Notes under the pieces: generated by a model
What the model was told of the DNA's origin: nothing
The model's input: the letters and a program-made list of their open reading frames with translations, nothing else
Databases searched by the model: none
Shown here: piece by piece, positions 57,198-64,000 of the stretch
How the letters are laid out: each line of letters starts with the position of its first letter
How positions within the stretch are numbered: position 1 is the stretch's first letter
Assembly: GCF_900089585.1 (NCBI RefSeq)
Contig: NZ_FLRH01000003.1
Location: forward strand, 605,001 to 669,000
Source: Micromonospora sediminicola
Lineage (GTDB): Bacteria > Actinomycetota > Actinomycetes > Mycobacteriales > Micromonosporaceae
DNA length: 64,000 bases
Direction of reading: 5' to 3'
Program-made: the position numbers and the translations under genes

Positions 57198-58940
57198 ATG
57201 TCCGTCCCCGGGATGCGCCGCCGGGCCGCCGTCGGCCTGGCCGCACTCGCCGTGACCGCGTTCAGCGCGGTCGCCGTCACCCCCGACCAGGCCGAGGCCC
57301 ACTCGAAGCCGGTCGACGTCCAGCTGCTCGCGATCAACGACTTCCACGGCAATCTGGAGCCGCCGAGCGGGTCCAGCGGCGTCATCGACGGTCAGCCCGC
57401 CGGTGGTGCGGAATACCTGGCCAGCCACCTGAAGGCCATGCGCGCGGCAGCCCAGCAGCAGGGCAAGGGCACGGTCACGGTCGCCGCCGGCGACCTGATC
57501 GGCGCCTCGCCGCTGCTCTCCGCCGCGTTCCACGACGAGCCCACCATCGAAGAGATGAACCTCGCCGGGCTCGAGTTCGCCAGCGTCGGCAACCACGAGT
57601 TCGACGAGGGCGCGGCCGAGCTGCTGCGGATGCAGCGCGGTGGCTGCCACCCGGTGGACGGCTGCGCCGACGGCACCCCGTTCGAGGGCGCCACGTTCAA
57701 GTACCTCTCGGCGAACGCCTTCAAGACCAAGACCGGCCTGCCGCTGATGCAGCCGTTCGGCATCAAGATCGTCAAGGGTGTGCCGATCGGTTTCATCGGG
57801 ATGACCCTGGAGGGCACCCCGAACATCGTCAGCCAGCAGGGCGTCGCCGGCCTGCGCTTCACCGACGAGGCCGACACCGCCAACAAGTACGCCAAGATCC
57901 TGCGGCTGCTCGGCGTCAAGAGCATCGTCGTGCTGCTGCACGAGGGCGGTGTGCAGAACGGTGGCGGCATCAACGACTGCACCGGGTTCAGCGGCCCGAT
58001 CGTCGACATCGCCAACCGGATGGACCCGTCCATCGACGTGATCGTCAGCGGGCACACCCACGCCGCGTACAACTGCAACATCAACGGCAAGCTGGTCACC
58101 AGCGCCAGCTCGTTCGGCCGCCTGGTCACCGACATCAACCTGAAGATCGACCCGCGTACCCGGGACGTCATCAGCGCGTCGGCCAACAACGTCGTGGTCA
58201 CCCGGACCGTCGAGAAGGACCCGGCCTCGACCGAGCTGATCAACCGGTACAAGACCGCCCTCGGCCCGGTGGCCGACCGGGTGGTCGGCGAGACCACCAC
58301 CGCGATCACCAAGACCCAGGAGAACCTGTACCAGACCGGGGTCGACGCGAACGGCAAGCCGACGTACCAGACCGGTGAGTCGCCGCTGGGCAACCTGATC
58401 GCGGACGCCCAGCTCGCCGCGACCGACACCGAGCAGAACGCGGTCGCCGCGTTCATGAACCCCGGTGGTGTCCGCGCCGACCTCGACGCCGGCCCGGTCA
58501 CCTACGCCGAGGCGTTCACCGTCCAGCCGTTCGCCAACAACCTGGTGACGCTGGACCTGACCGGCGCCCAGCTCTACTGCATGCTGGAGCAGCAGTTCAC
58601 CGTGGCCCGGGTGCTCTACGCGTCCTCGACCGTGAACTACGTCGTCGACGTCAACGGCACCACCGCGCCGGCCGGCACCCCGTGCGCCGGCACCCGGGTG
58701 GTCCGGGGCAGCCTCACCATCAACGGCACCCCGGTGACCGACACCGCGACCTACCGGGTCACGGTGAACAACTTCCTCGCCGGTGGCGGCGACGGCTTCA
58801 GCGTCCTGACCGGAGGCACCAACGCGGTGACCGGTCAGATCGACCTGGACGCCTTCACCGCGTACCTGACCGAGAAGTCGCCGGTGTCCGCGCCGGCGCT
58901 GGACCGGATCCGGACCACCGCGGAGGTTCCCGCCGCCTGA
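57198..58940 (+). CDS. Secreted 5'-nucleotidase / bifunctional metallophosphatase
   Basis: 580 residues. A signal peptide (MSVPGMRRRAAVGLAALAVT, cleavage near AEAHS) precedes a calcineurin-like metal-binding domain: LLAINDFHGNLEPP, VAAGDLIGASP, FASVGNHEFDEG, LLHEGG and DVIVSGHTHAAYNC. The C-terminal 5'-nucleotidase domain has SPLGNLIADAQLAA, FMNPGGVRADLDAG and AGGGDGFSVL, which form the nucleotide pocket. It releases phosphate from extracellular nucleotides. ATG 57198 has GAGGAG upstream. No anchor sequence is seen, so it is released. Confidence 0.93.
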   Translation: MSVPGMRRRAAVGLAALAVTAFSAVAVTPDQAEAHSKPVDVQLLAINDFHGNLEPPSGSSGVIDGQPAGGAEYLASHLKAMRAAAQQQGKGTVTVAAGDLIGASPLLSAAFHDEPTIEEMNLAGLEFASVGNHEFDEGAAELLRMQRGGCHPVDGCADGTPFEGATFKYLSANAFKTKTGLPLMQPFGIKIVKGVPIGFIGMTLEGTPNIVSQQGVAGLRFTDEADTANKYAKILRLLGVKSIVVLLHEGGVQNGGGINDCTGFSGPIVDIANRMDPSIDVIVSGHTHAAYNCNINGKLVTSASSFGRLVTDINLKIDPRTRDVISASANNVVVTRTVEKDPASTELINRYKTALGPVADRVVGETTTAITKTQENLYQTGVDANGKPTYQTGESPLGNLIADAQLAATDTEQNAVAAFMNPGGVRADLDAGPVTYAEAFTVQPFANNLVTLDLTGAQLYCMLEQQFTVARVLYASSTVNYVVDVNGTTAPAGTPCAGTRVVRGSLTINGTPVTDTATYRVTVNNFLAGGGDGFSVLTGGTNAVTGQIDLDAFTAYLTEKSPVSAPALDRIRTTAEVPAA

Positions 58941-58955
58941 CGGCACCGCACCGCC

Positions 58956-58988
58956 AACGGGCCCCGGAGCGCTGCTCCGGGGCCCGTT
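58956..58988 (+). terminator. Terminator after the 5'-nucleotidase
   Basis: A perfect 15-bp stem AACGGGCCCCGGAGC / GCTCCGGGGCCCGTT with a 3-nt loop, 16 bp after the stop. Confidence 0.9.
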
Positions 58989-59071
58989 GCCGTCCGTGCC
59001 GGTCAAGGAGTTCGCGTCGGGGAGGGTGCCGAAGCGTGACGCGAACGCCTTGGTCGATGAGCCTGGGGAGG

Positions 59072-60352
59072 TCAGGCCGCCGGCACTGGCTCGGGGTCCC
59101 GCGCCGGGCGGCCGTCCTGCGCGGGGGTGAGCAGGGGGCGCAGCGACAGCGCGAGCAGTGAGGCGACCAGGCAGCCGCCTACCACGACGGCCACCCAGAC
59201 CCGCCCGTCGGCCGCGCCGATCAACGGTCCGGCGGTGACCGGGCCGACGACCCCGCTGATCCCGAAGATCATCGAGCTCATCGCGTTGTAGCGACCGCGC
59301 AGCTCGTCGGTGGCCAGCGCGTTGGTCAGGGCCGGCATCACCGGCGACAGCATCGTCTCGCCGAACCCGAAGATCGCCGAGCAGGCCACCACGCCGAGCG
59401 CCGCGAGCAACGCGTTGCCACCGCCGACCACACCGGCCGCACCGAGCACCAGCCAGGCGCCCGCGAAGACCGCGCCGACCGTCGCCAGCGCGGCGGTGCG
59501 GCTGTGCCCCTCCAGCCGGCGGAGCACCAGCAGCTGGGAGAGCACGATCATCACGGTGTTTGCGGCCAGCGCCCAGGCCACCACGCGGGGTGTCACCTCC
59601 ACCACCCGCACCGAGTACGCGGCGAAGCCCACCTCGATCTGCGCGTACCCGCAGGTGGTGAGCACCAGGCCGAAGACGACCAGCCGGCGGAACGGCCGGT
59701 CCCGCAACACCGTCAGGTAGCCACCGCTGACCGGGGTGACGCCGCCCTCCGGGACCGCGGTCGTGGCCGGGCGACGGCCGACGTGGGGCAGGGTGAGCAG
59801 GATCAGGGCGGGGGTCAGATAGCTCACCGCGTCCAGCACGTAGATCGCTTGGAACGTGGCCGGCCGGGCCACGTCGACCACCGCGCCGGAGATCAGGCCG
59901 CCGACGCCGATGCCGAGGTTGAGCAGGGCGAAGTTCAACCCGAAGACACGCTGTCGCTCACCGTCACCGGTGAGCGACGCCAGGATGGTGTTCTGCCCGG
60001 CCCAGATCGCCGAACTGCCGACCGCGACCAGGGTCATCACCCCGAACGCGGAGGCGGTCGAGTCGACCAGCGCCAGCGACCCGGTGCCGACCGCCTCGAC
60101 CACCAGGCACGGCAGCACCACCCGCCGGGCGCCGAACCGGTCGATCAGCGTCCCGCCCAGCGGAGAGAGCGCCAACGTCACCGCGCCGAACCAGCCGATC
60201 ACCAGACCCGCCCGGGCGTCGGTCAGCCCGCGTACGTCGGTCAGGTAGATGAACAGGAACGGCAGGGTGAGGCCGCGCCCGACCGCGGAGAGCAGCGTGC
60301 CGACCAGGATCCGGCGGGCTTCGGGACGGGCGGGCAGGGCGCGGCGCAGCAT
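59072..60352 (-). CDS. MFS transporter
   Basis: 426 residues, 12 helices. ILVGTLLSAVGRGLTLPFLFIYLTD (in part), motif A LSPLGGTLIDRFGARRVVL, and FGLNFALLNLGIGVGGLISG in the middle resemble MdtH/YfcJ-like drug or sugar efflux carriers. ATG 60352 is preferred because upstream residues to 60439 are not hydrophobic or conserved. Divergent from the next gene over 110 bp. Confidence 0.88.
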   Translation of the reverse strand: MLRRALPARPEARRILVGTLLSAVGRGLTLPFLFIYLTDVRGLTDARAGLVIGWFGAVTLALSPLGGTLIDRFGARRVVLPCLVVEAVGTGSLALVDSTASAFGVMTLVAVGSSAIWAGQNTILASLTGDGERQRVFGLNFALLNLGIGVGGLISGAVVDVARPATFQAIYVLDAVSYLTPALILLTLPHVGRRPATTAVPEGGVTPVSGGYLTVLRDRPFRRLVVFGLVLTTCGYAQIEVGFAAYSVRVVEVTPRVVAWALAANTVMIVLSQLLVLRRLEGHSRTAALATVGAVFAGAWLVLGAAGVVGGGNALLAALGVVACSAIFGFGETMLSPVMPALTNALATDELRGRYNAMSSMIFGISGVVGPVTAGPLIGAADGRVWVAVVVGGCLVASLLALSLRPLLTPAQDGRPARDPEPVPAA

Positions 60353-60462
60353 GGCTGGATTCTGTGCGGCGGGTACGACGGCCGCGACCCGTTTACCCCG
60401 CGCCCACCACGGTCGCGGAGCCGGAAGGTGAGCAAGCACACCCGGTCTGCCATGCTGGCCCG

Positions 60463-60936
60463 GTGAGCACGACCTGGCGCCACCTGCCCGCCCCGGCCCG
60501 CGAGATCGCCGAGACCGCCACGGACGCGGTCGCCGCCGCCCGGGACCGGGACGCGGCCGCGTACCGCCCGGCCGTCGAACGACTCGCCGTGGCCGACCGG
60601 GCCGGGCTGGTGCTCGGCGGCGCGGTGCGCCTGCTGCTGGAGGAGGGGCACCCGGACGGGTTGGACGGCGACGACGTGCGTCAGGTCCTGGAGCGCTGCG
60701 CCCGGTCGGCCGCCACGTGGTGGCCCGAGGTCGACCCGCACGTGCTGCTGGTGCTGCTGGCCGGCGCGCTCGGCGTCTACGACCCGGGCGACGACGAGAA
60801 CCCGCCCGACCCGGCGGCCGTCGCCCGGCACGCCCCGCTGCTCGTGGCCGACCTGCTCACGGTCACCGGACGCCCGTTCGCCGACTACCTGAACGCGGCG
60901 TTCGCCGAGGTGGCCCGCACCGAACTGCACGACTGA
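60463..60936 (+). CDS. Hypothetical helical protein
   Basis: 157 residues, acidic, all-helical in appearance (MSTTWRHLPAPAREIAETAT, DRAGLVLGGAVRLLLEEGHP, YDPGDDENPPDPAAVARHAP). No family recognised. GTG 60463 follows a -10-like CATGCT by 6 nt, so it may be leaderless. It ends 13 bp before a convergent antiporter gene. Confidence 0.72.
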   Translation: MSTTWRHLPAPAREIAETATDAVAAARDRDAAAYRPAVERLAVADRAGLVLGGAVRLLLEEGHPDGLDGDDVRQVLERCARSAATWWPEVDPHVLLVLLAGALGVYDPGDDENPPDPAAVARHAPLLVADLLTVTGRPFADYLNAAFAEVARTELHD

Positions 60937-60949
60937 CCGGCCGACCCGG

Positions 60950-62062
60950 TCACGGGCTGGCGGCCAGGAAGACGAACGCGGCGAGCAGCACCAGGTGCAC
61001 CCCGCCCTGGAGCACGGTGGCGCGCCCGGGCACCACGGTCAGCACGCCGGTCACCGCGGTCAGCGCGAGCAACGTCATCTGGGTGCCGCCCAGGCCCAGC
61101 AGCAGCGGGCCGTCCAGCCAGATCGAGGCGATCGCGATGGCCGGGATGGTCAGGCCGATGCTGGCCATGGCCGAACCGAGGGCGAGGTTGAGGCTGATCT
61201 GCACCCGGTCCCGTCGGGCCGCCCGGGCGGCGGCCAGCGTCTCCGGCGCCAACACCAGCAGGGCGATGACCACGCCGACGAACGCCTGCGGCAGGTTGGC
61301 CGCCTGGACGGCGGACTCGATCGCCGGGGAGATGGTCTTCGCGTCGCCGACCACCGCGACCAGCGCCACGACCAGCAGCGCCAGGCTGGCCAGGGCGGTA
61401 CGCGTGGACGGCGGTTCGGCGTGCCCGTCGCCGTCGCGGTCCTCGGCCATGATGCTGCCCTCCTGGGTGACCGGGAGGAAGTAGTCGCGGTGCCGGCCGG
61501 TCTGCACCATCACGAAGAGCAGGTAGAGAGCCAGCGAGGCGACCGCCGCGAAGGCGAGCTGGGCGGGGGAGAACTCCGGACCGGGACGGCTGGTGGTGAA
61601 CGTCGGCACCACCAGGCTGAGCGTGGCGAGGGTGGCCACCGTCGCCAGGGCCCCGCCGGTGCCCTCCGGGTTGAACACCGCCACCTGACGGCGCAGCGCG
61701 CCGAGCAGCAGGGCCAGACCGAGGATGCCGTTGCAGGTGATCATCACGGCGGCGAAGACGGTGTCCCGGGCCAGCGCCTGCGTCTTGTCCCCACCGCTGA
61801 TCATCAGGGTGACGATCAGACCGACCTCGATCACGGTGACCGCGACCGCCAGCACGAGTGAGCCGTACGGCTCACCAACCTTGTGGGCCACCACCTCCGC
61901 GTGGTGCACGGCCGCCAGCACGGCGGCCGCGAGCAGTGCGGCCACCACGCCGATGAGCACACCGGGCAGCTCCCGGCCCCACGTGAGCACGAGCAGGAGC
62001 ACGGCGACCAGGGGTACGACCGTGGTCCAATCGGTCAGGCGGGATCGGATCATCGCTGGCAT
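60950..62062 (-). CDS. Calcium/sodium:proton antiporter, ChaA family
   Basis: 370 residues, about 11 helices in two inverted halves. Alpha repeats are HKVGEPYGSLVLAVAVTVIE and LVLAPETLAAARAARRDRVQ with LNLALGSAMASIGLTIPA, each with a conserved Glu in the membrane. An acidic cytoplasmic loop (MAEDRDGDGHAEPP) separates the halves. Such carriers exchange Ca2+ or Na+ for protons. ATG 62062. Divergent from the sigma factor gene. Confidence 0.9.
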   Translation of the reverse strand: MPAMIRSRLTDWTTVVPLVAVLLLVLTWGRELPGVLIGVVAALLAAAVLAAVHHAEVVAHKVGEPYGSLVLAVAVTVIEVGLIVTLMISGGDKTQALARDTVFAAVMITCNGILGLALLLGALRRQVAVFNPEGTGGALATVATLATLSLVVPTFTTSRPGPEFSPAQLAFAAVASLALYLLFVMVQTGRHRDYFLPVTQEGSIMAEDRDGDGHAEPPSTRTALASLALLVVALVAVVGDAKTISPAIESAVQAANLPQAFVGVVIALLVLAPETLAAARAARRDRVQISLNLALGSAMASIGLTIPAIAIASIWLDGPLLLGLGGTQMTLLALTAVTGVLTVVPGRATVLQGGVHLVLLAAFVFLAASP

Positions 62063-62215
62063 CTGTCAACAATGCCAGGTGAATCGATCAACCGCCCGTG
62101 GCCGGACCCCTTCGCACCGCTTTCTTCCCGTCCCCGTTCGACGCCGCGAGCGCCGGCCGCCGTGGCGGTGCAACAGTCCACACCGCCCGGGCGTCCCGGT
62201 GGCAGGAGGTGGCCG

Positions 62216-62728
62216 ATGGCTGGTGCCGAACCGGCGTTCGAGGAGTTCGTCCGGGCACGGTGGGCGGCGCTCGTCCGCTACGGGTACGTGCTCACCGCGA
62301 ACCCGCACGACGCGGCCGACCTGACACAGGAGGCGCTCGCCCGGCTCGGTGCGGCGTGGGACCGGGTGCAGCGCCGGGACAACCCCGAGGCGTACGTCCG
62401 GACCACGATGGCGCGGCTGCACATCAGCCGGTGGCGGCGTACCCGTCGGGAGCGGCTGGTGCCGGACGTGCCCGACCGGCCGGTGGTCGATCCGGCGATC
62501 GAACGGGTCGACGCGTCGGACGAGCTGTGGCCGGCCGTGGCGGCGTTGCCGCCGCGGCAGCGCGCGGTCCTGGTGCTGCGCTACTACGAGCACCGGTCGG
62601 ACGACGAGATCGCGGAGCTGCTCGGGATCTCCCGGGGCACCGTGCGCAGCCAGGCCGCCCGTGCCCTCGACAAGCTGCGCGCGAACGCGGCCCCGCACCA
62701 CCAGCCGACAGCCGGGAGGCGAGGATGA
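62216..62728 (+). CDS. SigE-family RNA polymerase sigma factor
   Basis: 170 residues. Region 2 (FEEFVRARWAALVRYGYVLT, DAADLTQEALARLGAAWDRV, YVRTTMARLHISRWRRTRR) and region 4 (AVAALPPRQRAVLVLRYYEH, EIAELLGISRGTVRSQAARA) of a group IV sigma factor, in the SigE subfamily that is expanded in actinomycetes. AGGAGGT lies 5 nt before ATG 62216. The stop overlaps the next start (ATGA), so its partner is probably the regulator of its activity. Confidence 0.93.
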   Translation: MAGAEPAFEEFVRARWAALVRYGYVLTANPHDAADLTQEALARLGAAWDRVQRRDNPEAYVRTTMARLHISRWRRTRRERLVPDVPDRPVVDPAIERVDASDELWPAVAALPPRQRAVLVLRYYEHRSDDEIAELLGISRGTVRSQAARALDKLRANAAPHHQPTAGRRG

Positions 62729-63975
62729 CCGACGAGCTTGAGCAACGGCTGACCGCGACCCTGGACCGGGCGGCGGAGGCCGCCCCGGTGCCGGCGTACG
62801 ACCCGGTCGGGGCGGTCCACGTCCGCCGGCGTCGCCACCGACGCCGGCGGGTGGCCGCGGTCGCGGCGGCGGTCCTGATGCTGACCGGAGCGGCCGGTGT
62901 GACGGTGCGGCATCCGTCCGGGCCCGACCCCCGCCCCGCTCCCGGTCACTCGTTCGCGCCGGACCGGATCCCCGACTTCGCCCGGCTGCCCGAGCCCGGG
63001 CAGGTGTGGCCGGGCTCGGTGCACACGCTGCCGGCGACCCTGCCGGACGGCCACCGCTACGGCGTCGCCGCCCTGCTCGGCGAGGACCGCTACCTGGTGG
63101 CCCGGGACGGCTTCGTCGACGTGGCCACCCCCGCGATCTTCGACGTCCGCGGCGGCACGCTCACCGAGATCGGCGACGCGGCGGTGACCGACGGGCTGGT
63201 GCGGCCGAGCGTCCTGATGGTCCGGAGGGTGGGCGGACAGGTGATCTGGCTGCTCGAAGGCACCCGGAAGAACCGCTGGGGGCGGGAGCTGTGGGCGGCG
63301 CCGCTCGACGGCGGGGCCGCGCGGCTGCTGACCACCGTGCAGGCGCCGCGCTTCACGGTGGTCGGGGACCGGGTGGTCTGGGAGTACGAGGCGCCGGGCA
63401 CCGCGGAGCGCCCGGGCGGCCCACTGGTCGACCTGCGGTCGGTGTCGCTGGCCGGCGGCCGGGTGACCCAGATCGCCGGCAGTGAGGGGCTCAGCCTGAC
63501 GTACGTGGGTCCCTGGACCACCGACCAGCGACTCGGCACCGGCCTGACGGCCCGCGACGCGGGTGTGCTGCGCAACCTGGCGACCGGGCAGCGGCTGGAC
63601 TGGCGGGCGAACCCCGATCTCCGGTACGTGCAGTGCAATCCGGCCTGGTGCAGCGGGCGGGACGCCGACGGCCGGCTGGGGTTGCAGGAACGCGACGGCA
63701 GCGGCCTGGTGCGGCTGCCGTACCGGGGCACGTTGCAGGCGACCGCCGGCGGCCGGGTGGTGGTGGCTGGCGTGAACGTGCCGGCCGGTGAGGCCACCGT
63801 CGTCTGGGACCGGGACACCGGCCGGGCGGCGGCGACGGTGCGGGCCCTTCCCGAGGGCTTCGACGGCGACGCGGGTCCCCACCTTCTCCAGCTGTTCGAC
63901 TACGACCCCGAGGTGCTCACCCTGCGTACGACGGAGGCGGAGCTGGTCGTGCTCGACCTGGGAGCGATCCGCTGA
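62725..63975 (+). CDS. Membrane protein coupled to the sigma factor, putative anti-sigma factor
   Basis: 416 residues. A short cytoplasmic N-terminus (MTDELEQRLTATLDRAAEAA, then VRRRRHRRRR) precedes one membrane helix (about 44-60, VAAVAAAVLMLTGAAGV) and a large exported domain with beta-propeller-like repeats (LLGEDRYLVARDGFVD, VVGDRVVWEYEAPG, TAGGRVVVAGVNVPAG). There is no zinc-binding HxxxCxxC anti-sigma motif, so inhibition of the sigma factor is inferred only from the ATGA coupling. The exported domain may sense an envelope signal. The gene ends 25 bp before the window edge. Confidence 0.8.
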   Translation: MTDELEQRLTATLDRAAEAAPVPAYDPVGAVHVRRRRHRRRRVAAVAAAVLMLTGAAGVTVRHPSGPDPRPAPGHSFAPDRIPDFARLPEPGQVWPGSVHTLPATLPDGHRYGVAALLGEDRYLVARDGFVDVATPAIFDVRGGTLTEIGDAAVTDGLVRPSVLMVRRVGGQVIWLLEGTRKNRWGRELWAAPLDGGAARLLTTVQAPRFTVVGDRVVWEYEAPGTAERPGGPLVDLRSVSLAGGRVTQIAGSEGLSLTYVGPWTTDQRLGTGLTARDAGVLRNLATGQRLDWRANPDLRYVQCNPAWCSGRDADGRLGLQERDGSGLVRLPYRGTLQATAGGRVVVAGVNVPAGEATVVWDRDTGRAAATVRALPEGFDGDAGPHLLQLFDYDPEVLTLRTTEAELVVLDLGAIR

Positions 63976-64000
63976 GCAGGGCGGGCAGTGCGGTCAGGCT

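Overview
The window reads as a chromosomal segment of a high-GC actinomycete, most likely Micromonospora or a close relative in the Micromonosporaceae. The reasons are the strongly GC-biased third codon positions, frequent GTG starts, leaderless promoters (TAnnnT about 7 nt before a start codon), the actinobacterial helix-54 insertion in the 23S rRNA, the dnaX-ybaB-recR cluster, and protein families typical of that group (DUF6230/DUF6114 pair, SigE-family sigma factor, tRNA adenosine deaminase-associated protein). The genus is inferred; no database search was possible.

Layout. 1-3000: 3' part of a 23S rRNA, a 5S rRNA and a strong terminator close an rRNA operon. 3167-17589: housekeeping and envelope genes (NADP/F420-type oxidoreductase, VanW-like protein, NudC, DUF6230 and DUF6114 proteins, DUF885 protein, Uma2-like protein, EamA transporter, PHP protein, M23 lipoprotein, TadA and its partner, DeoD). 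17665-22417: a tRNA-Ser(CGA) gene carries a 4.6-kb integrated island bounded by an 88-bp perfect direct repeat. The island holds only a tyrosine recombinase with a damaged or unusual N-terminus and a two-gene operon: a 729-residue protein I do not recognise and a GIY-YIG-domain protein joined to it by a GTGA overlap. This is the best candidate for an undescribed system. 22436-31651: a large secreted beta-repeat protein, a coupled pair of unknown genes, an ABC exporter with its own histidine kinase and LuxR-type regulator, and a secreted CBM2-F5/8C-GH26 mannanase behind a palindromic operator.

31918-36174: tRNA-Ser(GGA), SRP RNA, dnaX (very long tau linker with 36-bp tandem repeats), ybaB and recR. 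36499-42436: a complete five-gene dipeptide/oligopeptide-type ABC importer operon. 42488-49581: a DUF1524-type HNH lipoprotein and a small acidic protein, an MFS exporter, a cluster of GGGCCC palindromes, leuA with a previously unmarked leucine leader peptide and attenuator-like hairpin, and an MFS transporter divergent from an ArsR-type regulator. 49629-53576: nitroreductase, lipoprotein, then lysC (with an internal start for the beta subunit) and asd, the first two steps of the aspartate pathway. 53699-63975: GAF-GGDEF diguanylate cyclase, a frameshifted class III cyclic-nucleotide phosphodiesterase, a GGCT-like protein, secreted 5'-nucleotidase, MFS transporter, a small unknown gene, a ChaA-type cation/proton antiporter, and a SigE-family sigma factor coupled to an anti-sigma-like membrane protein.

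Two divergent intergenic regions 29 kb apart (26184-26214 and 55217-55247) share a 31-bp composite palindromic motif with one mismatch. It combines DnaA-box-like and LexA-box-like halves and may define a small regulon.
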